Origin: Ostrinia nubilalis
Lineage: Eukaryota > Arthropoda > Insecta > Lepidoptera > Crambidae
Assembly (NCBI RefSeq): GCF_963855985.1
Contig: NC_087095.1
Coordinates: 3,730,001-3,794,000, forward strand
DNA length: 64,000 nt
Reading direction: 5' to 3'
Shown: piece by piece, positions 24,208 to 36,177 of the stretch
Position numbering within the stretch: the stretch's first letter is position 1
Layout of the letters: each line of letters starts with the position of its first letter
Translations under genes and position numbers: made by a program
The notes under the pieces: generated by a model
Seen by the model: only the letters and a program-made list of their open reading frames with translations
Databases searched by the model: none
Told to the model about the DNA's origin: nothing

Positions 24208-24277
24208 AAGTAAAAGAGAAGGCGTTGACTCTTACAAATCACATAATTTCTAAGAGTCAACGCCTGCCCTTTTACTT
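24208..24277. repeat. Clean 27-bp-arm hairpin
   Basis: 24208-24234 pairs with 24251-24277 around a 16-base loop, with about two mismatches (core GGCGTTGACTCTTA). It is either a small MITE remnant or a fold that could resemble a small-RNA precursor. Confidence 0.7.
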
Positions 24278-25577
24278 CATTCATTAAACTTGTGAATATT
24301 AGTCGAAGAACATAATACTGCTATTTCATCTGAAAAGCACCGTGCATCGACGACATTTCAATTCTTAAAAGCACAAGCTTCAACACCAGAAATAACGTGA
24401 ACGTTTGCGTTTTCCTTTTAAGTTTAACTCTATATTTCCTTGCACTGGATGGCATCCTTAAAAGCGTACGATGAGAGAAGTAAAAATACGATTTGTTTCT
24501 ATCCTCTAGCACCGAACTTAACGACAGTACATTCGCCCGCTGAACTCTAAAAGCAGCGACATAATAACCTTCTTTTTAAAACAAGCTGAATGACATAAGA
24601 AAGTAATGTTGCCGTGTGTGAAACTTACACTTGTTTAATAGTAGAATTCGAAGTCTTCTCGTAGTTCTTGAAAAAAATTAATTCAGTTTTGAATAATTAG
24701 AAAGAAGAAATGTTTATTCAGTATCATCGACAATGCACTTTATCTACACCAATACATAAAAAATATTTAACTAGTAATTACAATAATACTGAAAAGGTAT
24801 CCACTCAGCATGGTCTCTTAGTATCTCAGTAGATAATGCCACGACGATCGCGATGGTCTTCACATTCTTTTGTCATACTTTGCTAATTTTCATTGTCTTA
24901 CGCTGCAGCTCTGTTCTAGGTTCTTGTTTGTCTTTTATCATCCCGAAGGCTGGATGGACTGGATGGAAGCTGGAAACATTTAATTTTCGAATAGTTACAG
25001 TTTACTTTGTAACCTACTAATAGAGCTCGTGAAGCATTTTCAACATCAGTAACCAGTTTTTCAATATCTTGCATAGTTTAGAAATAATCGATCACTTATC
25101 GTTTCCACCCCGTATGTATTACAAAGATTTTTTTGGGAAAATGAAAGGACAACTCAGAATAACTTCATACAAGATTAGTAGAATGTATGGTATTGGATGC
25201 GGACTTACTGTACCCTCTTTCTTATGATACCCGCATGGTGCTTCTCATACATATTTGTATGAGTCTCTGCTATATTACTCGCTTTTAATTTAGTGTGAGC
25301 GGTGCTGGTAGTGTGGCTGGTTGAATCGTTCACGGATGCAAATGGATTTATAGAGATTATTCTGACAGGAACAAACTAGGGAAAACATTGGGAAAATGCA
25401 CAGTGGAAAAGGAATTTCCAATTACGCTCGGAAAAATGTGTTGATATTTCTGAATTTGGGAACATACTCGTAATATTATACGTTATATTTATTGTACGTA
25501 TGAGTAATAGACTTTAGAGTGTTTTGCCTACCTATTTAAGGTGTTTATGTTACAATTGAGGAACGAGTGGGTTAAGT
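24278..25577. other. No supported feature
   Basis: AT-rich unique sequence. The 63-codon minus-strand frame at 24321-24512 is unrecognised. Confidence 0.4.
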
Positions 25578-25650
25578 AAATAAATATCTTTGGACAATTT
25601 CACAGCGCTAACTAGCCCCAAAGTAAGCAATTAATATGCTTGTGTTATGG
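25578..25650 (-). mobile_element. SINE-B 3' fragment
   Basis: AAATAAATATCTTTGGACAA followed by TTTCACAGCGC and CCCAAAGTAAGCA is a diverged reverse complement of the SINE-B 3' end seen at 26579-26861. Confidence 0.6.
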
Positions 25651-26513
25651 GTTACATTACATTTTCCTCTATTTATTCATTGTCATTTCAAAATAATCTC
25701 CACTATTTATAGATAATACCTACAAACAAATCTGCAAAATAAGAAGGTGATATGCGGCGTTGTCCTAGTTCTAAATTACTTACTAAAAGTTAGCACGAAC
25801 ATCTGTTTCACATTTTTTTTTCTATTACTATTGCAGATCGATTAGATTTTAGCTTCGCTTCATCTAATTTAAAATTTAGCTGTATGCGACTTTATTCAAT
25901 CGAAATGGAAAAATAAAATACAATGTGTAGAGACACTGCTAGTTTGAAACTTTTCCCATAATAAACAACATTCTATCGAATATATTACAGGAAATGTAGG
26001 CTAAAAAATGAGGGTCACGGTTTTCGATATCGGGAACGGAACCAAAAACGTTTGTATAAAAAAATCATGTTTAGGTTCGACCATTCATAAGAAATAGGCA
26101 TTTTTATGTTACGTGCGATATGAATATGAAATGACAGGAAACTGATGCCACAAAATTTAGAATCTCTATACATTATACATATATTTATTTCATATCAGTC
26201 TGTGCTCGGTTTAAATATTATTACATACTTCAACTGATTTGAGACTTGAATCTGTTCTTGAGTGTAGTTTTATACTTGCAGAGTCGTTCCATAATGGCAC
26301 TCCAAGTTCTCCATGGCCAAACTCAAAACTTGGTCAGGAAAGACCGTTTCAAACTACACTGGGAATCAAACTTTGCCCTCGCCTTCAAATCAATATTACA
26401 ATTTAGTCTACCTTTATTTGTTTTAAAGGGTAAATAGGTATTTGACTGCATTCACACCTGGATTTTGTGTAGATTGTGTAGTCTAATTTAGTACTTACCT
26501 ACCCAGTTAATTC
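25651..26513. other. No supported feature
   Basis: AT-rich unique sequence. The frame at 26246-26437 is unrecognised. Confidence 0.35.
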
Positions 26514-26560
26514 TTTTTTTTATCCACAACCAGGAAGCAAGAGCTTCCTGCCCGCATTTC
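26514..26560 (-). mobile_element. Tail fragment of the 4308-type SINE
   Basis: A T-run followed by ATCCACAACCAGGAAG and AAGAGCTTCCTGCC is close to the reverse complement of the SINE end at about 4591-4623. Confidence 0.6.
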
Positions 26561-26578
26561 AACGTAAATGGAAAGCAT

Positions 26579-26861
26579 TATTAAATAAATGAATAATAAA
26601 TATCCTTAGACATTTTACACTGCGCCTTTTAGTCCCAAACTAAGCAAAGCTTGTACCTACTATGAGTACTAGACGACGGATATAAACATACTTGTGTACT
26701 TTTTTTTGTAAATACATACATATACATACATAGTAACGCCCAGACCCGTCACAGAAATTAAAATTCATCATTTCAATTTCAGCCCGGTCGGAAATCGAAA
26801 CTGGGACCTCTCGGCATAGTAGTCCGTTTTGAAACACTACACCAAACGGCCGCCAAACCGC
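26579..26861 (-). mobile_element. SINE-B, near full length
   Basis: On the minus strand the head begins near 26855 as GGCCGTTTGGTGTAGTG (A-box-like). A diverged B-box at about 26789-26801 and the body with TCCGTCGTCTAGTACTCATA follow. The element ends in TCCTTAGACATTTTACACTG reversed and an ATTTATTT-type tail. The B-box carries several changes, so this copy is probably inactive. Confidence 0.8.
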
Positions 26862-27008
26862 ATTCACCGCAGGTGGAAGCGAGCTTCCATTCTTTAAAAG
26901 GATTAGCAAAAAATATTACCAAAAATTGTATGAAACACTATAAATAAAGCATCAAGTATTAAAGCCGACAATTGATGAGGCCGTCACCCCGTCGGGACGC
27001 GGCGTATA

Positions 27009-27053
27009 TTTAGTTTTAATCAACTTTATTAGCCTAATGACGGACCCTCGTAA
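27009..27053. repeat. Non-TE-like paired motif, copy 1
   Basis: TTTAGTTTTAATCAACTTTA and CCTAATGACGGACCCTCGTA recur about 985 bp downstream as TTTAGTTTTAATTGAGTTAT and CCTAATGACGTACCCTCGTC. Partial similarity extends upstream (CGGGAC...). I see no transposon termini. Confidence 0.5.
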
Positions 27054-27993
27054 TCGTGCCGGCCATAGCAACGCTTATTTGGCCGTAACAAATGACCAAC
27101 ACAGTAATAGAGATCACTAGCAGCAATTACTGGTTAAAACTAAGCCAGAGATAGAATAAACGCGGCCAAGACTATGTGGAAGGAAAACACACAGCAAATG
27201 GTAAAAGATTAAGAAGCTTATATTAAGACGTTTAGGTACTGAATATTGTTGATAAAATGTTGAATAATTATTTTGAATTACCCATAAAAAGGGACGATAA
27301 ATAATAATTAAAACAATAATTATAATACGGCATAACGATCCGTTTGCTTGTTTGCTTCCTGTCACATAAGAAATACATTAAAAAATATAATTAAGTACAT
27401 ACAAAACAACAATAGAAAGGACAATATTTAGTTTATTATTTACTAGTTTTGGGAACGTACCTAACTGTTGCATTATACAATTTTAAGTCGCCTGTTACGA
27501 GTATACGTAAATTGTTATGGCGCAATTATTACATTATGCGGGAAATTTTATTGACCGAGGCGAAATGCGTGCACGCACACTGAAGTACCTATGGGCGACT
27601 CTACCTAAGTGCGTGTTTACACTTATTCAATTTCTCGCATAGTGTAACTGCTCCATTACGAGTACATAATATGTCGCAGTGTTTAGATTCATGTCCCATT
27701 ATCCAAACATGAGAAGGTTATGTTCAAAATATTTGATTATGAGTTCCACCACACAATAATTAGGCATTAGGGTGAGGCTTGTGCCCTACAGGGTGACATT
27801 ACAAGTACTTGAAGGTTATTTTTTAAATCAGTAGCTTCTCCTAACTGCTTACCTAGCAGGTAAGATTAGCAGTCTATTAATTCCAAAAACGATATTTACT
27901 GTCATAGTTGGCTTTATAAATACACATAATTAATAACCGATTTCAATTTGACGAGTGAGCAATGTATGTTCACAATTCCACCGGGACATGCTG

Positions 27994-28038
27994 TTTAGTT
28001 TTAATTGAGTTATCAACCTAATGACGTACCCTCGTCAA
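27994..28038. repeat. Non-TE-like paired motif, copy 2
   Basis: This is the second copy of the motif at 27009, in the same orientation, with about 80% identity over 44 bp. The ATTA/TAAT cores could suit homeodomain binding, but this is only inference. Confidence 0.5.
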
Positions 28039-28604
28039 CAAATACAGAACGCCTGTGGAGATTAACTAACCGTCAGATTAGAATTAATGGCCACTAACCG
28101 TACATCTAAACAAAGGGAGTGTAATAACTATACCACATAATCCAGACGCCTCCAGTCTGGTACTAATCAGGTAGGCCGTTAATTCATTATCCAATAAACA
28201 GATCAAAATAGAGGAAAATTGATTAATTTCCGTGGTCATGTACTCATCGAATGACGTATTAACTATTTACGAGTACATTCTGCTGTGGTCTAACGATATT
28301 TTCATGTTGTTACACTATTTTTACGCGCACCGTAAAAATTTGTAGCGAAAAATGTCTCCTGCCAAGCTTTAAATATACTAAAAACACGTCAGTCAGTGGG
28401 CACGCTAAAATCTAAGACTCAGTTCAGGCATATTTGTGTTAGTGTTTTGTTTTGTAGTCACTAGTATCAAAATGAACTTAGCTGCTAAAGAAAGAAAGAC
28501 CGCTCTTTAAAGTTTTCCTAAAATAAATGACATTATTTATGACAAATCCAATGCTATCGATATTTTCATACTTAGATTTTCTGGAAGAAAACGCCTTCAG
28601 CTTT
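28039..28604. other. No supported feature
   Basis: Unique sequence. No open frame, RNA gene or repeat terminus was identified. Confidence 0.35.
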
Positions 28605-28760
28605 AAAAAAGTCAAAAGTCAAAAAGTCAAAATTTCTTTATTTGTTTAGACTAATAAATAGTTCTTACAAATCGTCATATGCTCTCTTCTTTAAAACTGT
28701 AAAGTAAAACCTATCTATTTTAATCCTGTAAGTCTCTACAGAGTAACTATTTTGAGTTAG
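28605..28760 (-). mobile_element. Non-LTR retrotransposon 3' end
   Basis: An irregular GTCAAAAAGTCAAAATT repeat, the tail of a minus-strand insertion, is followed by TCTTTATTTGTTTAGACTAA and CAAATCGTCATATGCTCT. The same block is present at 39347-39430, which identifies a shared LINE family. Confidence 0.65.
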
Positions 28761-29252
28761 CATTCAAAGCCATCAATATCTTAATATAAACAGAATAAAC
28801 TTATTCAACTGTTTGCATTAAGTTTGCGATCAAGGATCATTGAAGCAAATGTCGTTGAGTAGGCGTGTATATCGTCAATTTGCGGCTGAAACTCCCACAT
28901 TAACCTTACAAATCGTCACTAATCTCGGATCAACCTCAAGCTATCTTGTTACCAAAGTTTATGCAAATTAAATTACGGCCTAAGTTTCTATGTAACCGAT
29001 TCGTTGTTCCAAACAACGCTCGCAAATATCATAACGATTCTCTACTTCATGTTAACGTCCGTCCTAGTTCCATAAAAGATGATGTGATGATACTGCCAAA
29101 TTGTCGTATATTAGAGGCTACAGAGTAATTTTGGAGTCGTATGCTTACTTGCATAATGAAACAAGGCATTTGCACTAAAACTTGCACTCTGCATTTTATT
29201 TATGGGACAATGTTCGTTTTTGTTTCCAAGAATAAGATAGTCAAGAGTGTAT

Positions 29253-29376
29253 TTAGGCTGGGTTGCATCATCTTACTTCAATTTTAACAAACGTCAAAAA
29301 TCTGTCAAACTCCATACTAAAAACACCGGCTATTGTCATAGTTACGGTCAAAGTTAGGTGGTGCAACTCAGCCTTA
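29253..29376. mobile_element. Tourist-like MITE, copy 1 of 6
   Basis: The element (29256-29373, 118 bp) has ends GGCTGGGTTGCATCATC and GGTGGTGCAACTCAGCC, flanked by TTA on both sides. Internal AACAAACGTCAAAAATCTG and TCAAACTCCATA are shared with the other copies. Confidence 0.9.
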
Positions 29377-29835
29377 TTAGAACTTAAAATATTTATAAGT
29401 AGATTCAAAGTCTAAACCTGTACTACCAAAATCGACGATTGAGTGAGCCCACTCATATTTTGAACCCACTCGTATTTTATCTGAGTGGAAACAAACACTT
29501 TTAAAGATTGATATCATGGCAAAAAAAGTAAAAAATGACATTGATAAATTAAAAATGACAGAAAACCATTTAGGTACGATCAGTTGCCTATTTTAATCTA
29601 AAACCTGTATTGGAATTGGTATTGGAATGATTCAAAGTCATGAGTTTATCAGGTGCGAAGACAGTTTAAAGATTTAATTTTATCGGCACACAGCTTTCTT
29701 GAGGTTGGGACGTATACGAATAAATACGTAAATATAAATAAGTAAGTACCTACGTCAATTCTAAAGAAGTAGATAGTAATTTCACACACGAGTGTTCCCG
29801 AACGTATTCAAGATTCGATTCCACAGCTTCAATAC

Positions 29836-29880
29836 GTCTCCTATTTACTATTTACTTACTATTTATTTACTATTACATAA
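29836..29880. repeat. TTTACTA-type microsatellite
   Basis: TTTACTATTTACTTACTATT and similar units repeat over about 40 bp. Confidence 0.6.
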
Positions 29881-30825
29881 TGTAACACTTTTAGATATAT
29901 TGATACAATTTGATGTAATATCCTCTGAGAGTACGTACCACGCGTTGATATGATTGATTCTGTGTCAATTCTCAATCTGTAAGATAAGTACACGTACCTA
30001 GTTGTCACAAGAACGACGTGAAAAAAATCATGGATAAGGAAAACCTTTAAAATCATAAATTATTGTTACTTAGTATTTCGCTCATCCGAAAGAATAAAAT
30101 TACAATTCCTTTTGAGAAAAATTGTGACAGAATGATTTAAATCAGGAAAGGAAATCGGGAACGGATTACTTTTGGAACTAGAAAAAAATATCAAGGTTTG
30201 GCTCTTCTGGTACAGAAAATTAAATATTCAAAATTGTTTTCAAGAATCAAAAGGGTGTTTTAATGTTATTTAAATTTCATAAGTCTTTCTTTGGCGATTA
30301 AATGCATAATTGTCGTTCAAGCAATAAATAATCGTATTTCAAATATTTTCAAGCTTTTAAGAACTGTTTTTGTTCAAAAACTCAATCAGTTTTACACCCA
30401 AACATCATCCATTGATAATCGCATAGATCTTCTACTATCGAAAAAATATATTGTTATCTAACAAAACACAAAATAATGTTTACACACTACACCTACTCAT
30501 GCCAGCAAACGTTACATTATAGCATGATTAAAGTGCACTTACGACTTTTTCTAATAACAAATCCGATTTGAAGGGCGTTGTGAAGAAATGTTGATATAAG
30601 ATTCTTTGGATATTCCTCGGATACTGCAAACATAAGTGTAGAAATAACAAACAAGCTTTATAGGAGACACACGTGCAGGGATACATTGAAATTTCCGCTT
30701 TGCGAACTATTTCTATACGTGTTTATGAGATGTTTCAGTATTATATACACGCGTAGTTTGATTTAACTGAGGATGGTAGACGCTTTCTGATATCGTATAA
30801 AGTTCTAGTTAAGCCTCTCCTAGTT
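29881..30825. other. No supported feature
   Basis: AT-rich unique sequence. The 65-codon minus-strand frame at 29859-30056 is unrecognised. Confidence 0.4.
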
Positions 30826-30938
30826 CATCATCATCGTCATCATCATCATCATCATTTCAGCCATAGGACGTCCACTGCTGAACTGCCTCCCCCAATTCTT
30901 TCCATGTTGATCAATTGGTAGCGGCCTGCGTCCAGCTC
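30826..30938 (-). pseudogene. RTE-type LINE 3' end
   Basis: A (CAT)n tail at 30826-30855 and CAGCCATAGGACGTCCACTG are the reverse complement of the RTE C-terminus and 3' end seen at 11402-11527. The conceptual end of the protein is heavily truncated, about 25 codons. Confidence 0.75.
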
Positions 30939-32071
30939 TCCTAGTTAAATTAAATTAAATTTTATGTTACTAAGTTGCATACTACAGTAAACAATCAGTA
31001 GATAATTGAGACACATAGTCAGTCAATGTTATTCAATAAAGTAACCTAAATTGTAAAGTCAAACAGTGAAGTTTAGAAACCTTGCCACCAAGGCTGAATG
31101 GTTGTGCCGACTTGGCAAGCGATGTTAAAAGTTTGAAGTACACCAACTACATACAGCCAATAGCCAATTCAAACTTTTTTTTGTTATTATTAATTCATAC
31201 AAACTTTTCACGCGTACGAAGTCGCGAGCAGAGCTAGTAAATAATATTGTTCTTGATCAAATAATATTCATTTTTTCGTATGTACGCCATAAAAGTTCAA
31301 TTCATTAAGTTCAGTGACTAAATTGTTGACTAAAAAGTCTGACTACGTTAATGTACGAGTACTTTATTCACCAAAATGTATTAATTTAACACTTTCTTAG
31401 TATCTTTTTATTCGCAACACGTTCTACGCTGGAATCGAGTTGGGGTGATATACGATATGTTGGGAAGAAGATTCGATTTTCTTACTGTATTTTTCGGTAA
31501 AAGCAAACCGCTATAATGTTGAAGTTAATATTGACGTATTTTAGTAAATAAAAGTTGAATGTCCTTTCGTTCTCCGTAATTTAATTATGTTTTTAATTTC
31601 CATATTAACGAGACATGTTATGTTCATGTTGCATTAACTAATTAGCTACGAACCACACGCGGAGTCATATTACAAAAAAACTAACGTAAATATTTTGACA
31701 TGTATGTTATCGCATTATAAAACTAGCTGTTGCTCGTGACTTTACTCTATTGTTAAGTACAATATTAAGTTTATTATATATCTTTTATCAGATTGTTGAG
31801 GTTGTTTGATATATTTTTTTACCGTCGAAGATTTAGTAAGTACTCCATTGGTTTTAATAAATGGACCAGCAGATTTAGATAATGCTCAGTATTCTGAGCC
31901 ATGATTTAAAAAACTGAACATTAATCAATAGAAATAGACGAATCAGTAAAATACTTAATCATAAATTACAGGGACAGCCAATGTCTCTGTAGCTTAGTTC
32001 TGACTTTTTTTCATTTATCATTTTATTCAAGGAGTTAATGGTTTTTCAAACACTGACAATAAATGCGATGG
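30939..32071. other. Mostly unique; one Helitron-like 3' scrap at 31208-31238
   Basis: CACGCGTACGAAGTCGCGAG followed by CAGAGCTAGT at 31208-31238 is an isolated Helitron-like 3' terminus on the plus strand. I see nothing else here. Confidence 0.5.
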
Positions 32072-32195
32072 TAAGGCTGAGTTGCGCCATCTAACTTTGA
32101 CAGTAACTATAACGATAACCGGTGTTTTTTGTACGGAGTTTGACAGACTTTTGACGTTTGTCAAAGTTAAAGTTAGATGTTGCAACCCAGCCTAA
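32072..32195. mobile_element. Tourist-like MITE, copy 2 of 6
   Basis: The element (32075-32192, 118 bp) has ends GGCTGAGTTGCGCCATC and AGATGTTGCAACCCAGCC, flanked by TAA on both sides. Confidence 0.9.
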
Positions 32196-32639
32196 CTCTA
32201 TCATCTGTTTTAATATCTATTACATCATCACGCTTAAAACACTGAACTGATTAAGATGTAATTTGTAGAGATAGTTTTAGATCCATGAAAATATCATAGG
32301 ATAATTTATATTAGGTATTTTTGTGACAGACTAAAAATCATGCGAGTGAAGCCGCATTCAAAAGCTGGATTATTAAATGCAACTGGAGTCCATTGAATCC
32401 TCGTCCATATCTCTAAAGGATTATTGAGAGCAGATTTGTTGGGAGTTTCTGATTCGCCATTGTGCGGTGGAGGACGGTTAGCAACTTGCAATCAGTTAAC
32501 TGTTACAGTTACAGTTCCGTCATCCCGCATTGTCCGTTAGTTGGGCGGTCTTGTTAGAAATGTACAATAATGTTGCACTGCATTGCACAGTTAGTACATT
32601 GAAGATCGAAGATTACATGGAGGCGGTTACGTACGTTTC

Positions 32640-32800
32640 AGGTAATGACGTCCACTGCTGGACAAAGGCCTCATCCAAGGATTTCTACTTAACGTTACAT
32701 ACTAAAAGTGACATAATTTCTAAAATAAACAATTCTATAACAAGTCTGAAATCGACTTCAGATGCAGGCCAAGAGCTTCCTCGTGATGAATAAAAAAAAC
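32640..32800. mobile_element. LINE-end and SINE-tail debris
   Basis: ATGACGTCCACTGCTGGACA followed by AAGGCCTCATCCAAGGATTT (about 32644-32685) resembles another RTE-like LINE end on the minus strand. GCAGGCCAAGAGCTTCCTCG with an A-run at about 32765-32800 is the tail of the 4308-type SINE on the plus strand. The 87-codon frame crossing both is not a gene. Confidence 0.5.
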
Positions 32801-33208
32801 AGTATATTTGACTAGAACCAAAGTTGTCAGGGCTACGACTCATCTAATACAAGTTCCCAAACTCGGTACCCACCTATAGGAAATTTAACCGTTACCAATA
32901 CGTCTAAATAAACGACTCGGATCTGTAGGGTGATGTGTCATTCTACAGGCAGGGCCCACTCAATGTTCGCTCGCGACCCACCACTGGGTTGCGACCCATA
33001 GTTTGGGAAACCCTGATCTAAAAGCATTTTTTTCTCCACAACCATGAGAGTAATGAACTGTAGAGTGTGTAAAACCCTAAGTACATTTGAACGTAAATCG
33101 TCCAAATGCGAGTATAAACTAAAGTATTTTATTAAATCCATTCTATTGTATTACTTTAAGTAGGTACTACCATTATACCCACGTTTTGGCTTTGGAAATG
33201 TCTAACTT

Positions 33209-33345
33209 ACTAATATTATAAATGCGAAAGTTTTGCGAGGATGGATGGATGTTTGTGACCTGCGAAACTACTGGACGATTTTTCACGAAACTTCATTTTT
33301 ATCCATACATAAGATAAAATAGCAATTTCATTATCAGAATTTATG
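33209..33345 (+). mobile_element. Helitron-like 5' fragment
   Basis: ACTAATATTATAAATGCGAA begins at 33209, followed by GGATGGATGGATGTTTGTGA. The usual GC-rich hairpin and CTAGT end are missing. Confidence 0.6.
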
Positions 33346-34200
33346 CCGGCAAAGACGCGATCAAAAAGAAGTACCTATACATTGTTGTCCGAAAACGAAG
33401 GTTCCAAACTTAAGGAGTTGATAGACTAAATGGAATTATTTTTTTAAGTATCGTCATTTCAGATAAGTTTTTTTTTTTCATGTTTTTTTTTAATTCTCCA
33501 TTTTGAGCCTTTTTCTTGTTGTGTATTTTTCTTATTCTTCTAGAAAAATATTTTCCCATTTATACACGGAACAAAAAGATATAAGGGGATTTTAAAAAAT
33601 CATATCTCAGAAACGGTGATACTTTTCAAATCTCTGAAATGGTGATATTTTACTAAAGTATTTTTTTGTATTATGGTCATCCAGTCTATTATCTCCTCAA
33701 GTTTGGCGCGCTCTTTATGATTAATTTGTCAAACTATTTAAGCTCAAAATACCAGGTATTTCCCAAATATTCCATACAAACAGACCGCAGGGGATTACAC
33801 AGTGCATCGGGTAAACCTCCACAGCAAAGCCAAAGCGTTCTTAGTGGTCAGACCTATCATACTCATCCCAGATTATTTCTTTAGTGGACTCTAACGGTTT
33901 ATTAATAAAGAGTATTTTTAATAAACCGTTGTTGTTGGGGGTTATTAATAATATTATGGTTATAATGATACTTTTTGCATAATTAATAGACTTTTCCCAG
34001 ACGTTACGTAGGCCATCAAGGCGTTACGTATGCATGCATGCTTATCTCTATATAGAGATTTGTTTCTAGCCAATAACGATTATAATTCATACTTAATTTA
34101 TTTATTTTTAATAGAATTATATTAGTCATTTAAGGATAACCTGCCTTACAGTTCTTCATAATTAGATAATATAGGTAGCTGACCTATACCGTTAAAGTAA
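33346..34200. other. No supported feature
   Basis: T-rich low-complexity sequence at 33460-33560. The 72-codon frame at 33666-33884 is unrecognised. Confidence 0.35.
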
Positions 34201-34764
34201 GTGCTTACTAGGGTTTCTGCTCGAGCTTTCTCGAACTCGAGAAAACTCGAGAAATTTGGCTTCATTCGAGACGAGAAAAAAATTACCGGAGCTCGAGAAT
34301 TCTCGAGTTTCGATTTTGAAGCTTTAATATTCTTGAAAGCCTATTTAGTAAGTTTTTAATTATTTAATTAATTAATAGGTCAACGTTGCTTTTAGACTGG
34401 CCTAGTCTTTCCTTTTTTAACTGATTTGATTTGCAAGTAATGATCTCAATTGAAACTAAGTAATAATGTTCACCAACGAGTATGATATTTGTATGTTTAA
34501 CTCAGACTGATTTAAAGACTGAAAAATTTGTTAACTAGACAGTTACCTTACCTAACAGACGTTAGGTTAGGTACTCGTGCCTCCTCGTAAAGTTTATTCA
34601 AGTCGTTATTTTAAATAAGTGATTCATTTGTAGCTCCAGATTTTTATTGTTATTTATTCCTAAAGTACACGTGACTTAATGACTTTTGTTATGATTATTA
34701 GTAAATATTAAATATGAAAGAAGATTTTATTTTTTGTTTGTTTCCTTACCAAAATAAGTGGTAC

Positions 34765-35448
34765 TATAGTCTTTTTCACGTAAGATGATCCGTATGATAC
34801 TTCAAGGTTATCCATATTACGCATACTACATAATTATGCAGAATATATTTGAAAAAATATTTGTATTTTATTAGCAATATAATAAAAAAATATTAACTAC
34901 TTGTCTTGAAATATATAGTAAAATCTGAGTCTATTGATTATATTTTAATTAAATACGATGTAAAAATATTTTTTATTTAATGTACGCAATGTGTGAAACG
35001 GAATAGATTTAGTGCTGGGGTATTTCTTGTGTAATAAAATCGATTATTTCCGCGGTTCATTAATCGATTGCAGTGAATACTTAGTTATTAAAAACATCAC
35101 AAAAATGAACTATATTTTTCGATTATTGACTTTAATAAACGCATTGAAAATAAATTGATAGTTTTTAATTTAAAGAAACAGAACCAGTACTTTTTAGGTA
35201 TCGTTTTTTTGAACACGAACCATGAAATTTGAATATTATCAATAAAAAACTGTTACAATAATATTTGTAATTAAAAAAAACATGTTTTTTGTTACATAAC
35301 ACCTATACAAAATATTTCTCTAAAAGTAGGTTCTACTAACTCTTCGAAAAAAGTCGATAGATAAATCGCTATGGTTTAGTTTTGTGACATCTCTAAATCT
35401 TTCAAACTCGAAACGTCATACGGATCATCTTAGGTGAAAAAGACTATA
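34765..35448. mobile_element. TA-flanked 680-bp element nested in the hAT
   Basis: The element (34767-35446) has ends TAGTCTTTTTCACGTAAGAT and ATCTTAGGTGAAAAAGACTA. The inverted repeat continues through GATCCGTATGA, about 31 bp in all, with TA flanking each side. This is consistent with a Tc1/mariner-type target. The interior is AT-rich and non-coding. Confidence 0.75.
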
Positions 35449-35524
35449 AATTCTAATATTGATTGTTGTGCATAAAAGTAGGTAGTATATTAGATTAAAA
35501 AAACCCGTGTTTTTATTAAAAGAC

Positions 35525-36046
35525 AATGCCGGAAATTGGCGTCTTTTTTTTTTCGCGCGGCCATCGACCAAACTTTGTTTTTTGATTACAAAATAGTGTA
35601 ATAAACCAAACTTACTATGACATGTATACCTCTAAACCCAGTCTGAACTGAGTTACGAGCATTAGAAGTTTGATGATTTTCATACTAGATTTGCTTTTTG
35701 CGCGCAAAGTTTTCTAACAAATTGCAACTAAATAGTGAGATTGTATGTGTAAACAAACAATACCATCCATTAAAGGCTCCAGACATCAGTATGGACCAGA
35801 ATCAGCGCAATAAAAAAATAGCGCAATATTTTGTTGCAATTTCTTACAAAACTTGCGCACAAAAAGCAAATCTAGTATGAAAATCATCAAACTTCTAATG
35901 CTCGTAACTCAGTTCAGACTGAGTTTAGAGGTATACATGCCATAGTAAGTTTGGTTTATTACACTATTTTGTAATCAAAAAACAAAGTTTGGTAGATGGC
36001 CGCGCGAAAAAAAAAAGACGCCACTTTCCATACAAAATCTGGCATT
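35525..36046. mobile_element. Foldback element nested in the hAT
   Basis: The arms at about 35525-35710 and 35858-36046 are reverse complements. Shared blocks include GACGCC/GGCGTC beside poly-A or poly-T, GCGCGGCCATC, and AACTGAGTTACGAGCATTAG. A central spacer of about 150 bp remains. It has no coding potential. Confidence 0.75.
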
Positions 36047-36177
36047 GCCATTTCAACCGATTTCAGCAGTTTTCACTAAAAGACTCGAGACCCGAGAAAA
36101 CTCGAGACTTTGGCCTCGAGAATTCTCGAAACTCGAGAAAAAAAATAAGTCGAGAAATCAGAAACCCTAGTGCTTAC

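Larger units (their letters stand above)
34201..36177. mobile_element. hAT-type non-autonomous element with two nested insertions
   Basis: The element (34209-36169) begins TAGGGTTTCTGCTCGAG and ends with CAGAAACCCTA. It is flanked by a perfect 8-bp duplication, GTGCTTAC (34201-34208 and 36170-36177). An 8-bp target and TAGGG-type ends fit the hAT superfamily. Both termini are rich in TCTCGAG motifs. The interior carries a TA-flanked element (34765-35448) and a foldback element (about 35525-36046). No transposase is evident. Frames at 35698-35880 and 35989-36198 are by-products. Confidence 0.85.

Noticed and set aside
32530..32793. 87-residue protein
   Set aside because: The frame crosses a LINE-end fragment and a SINE tail.
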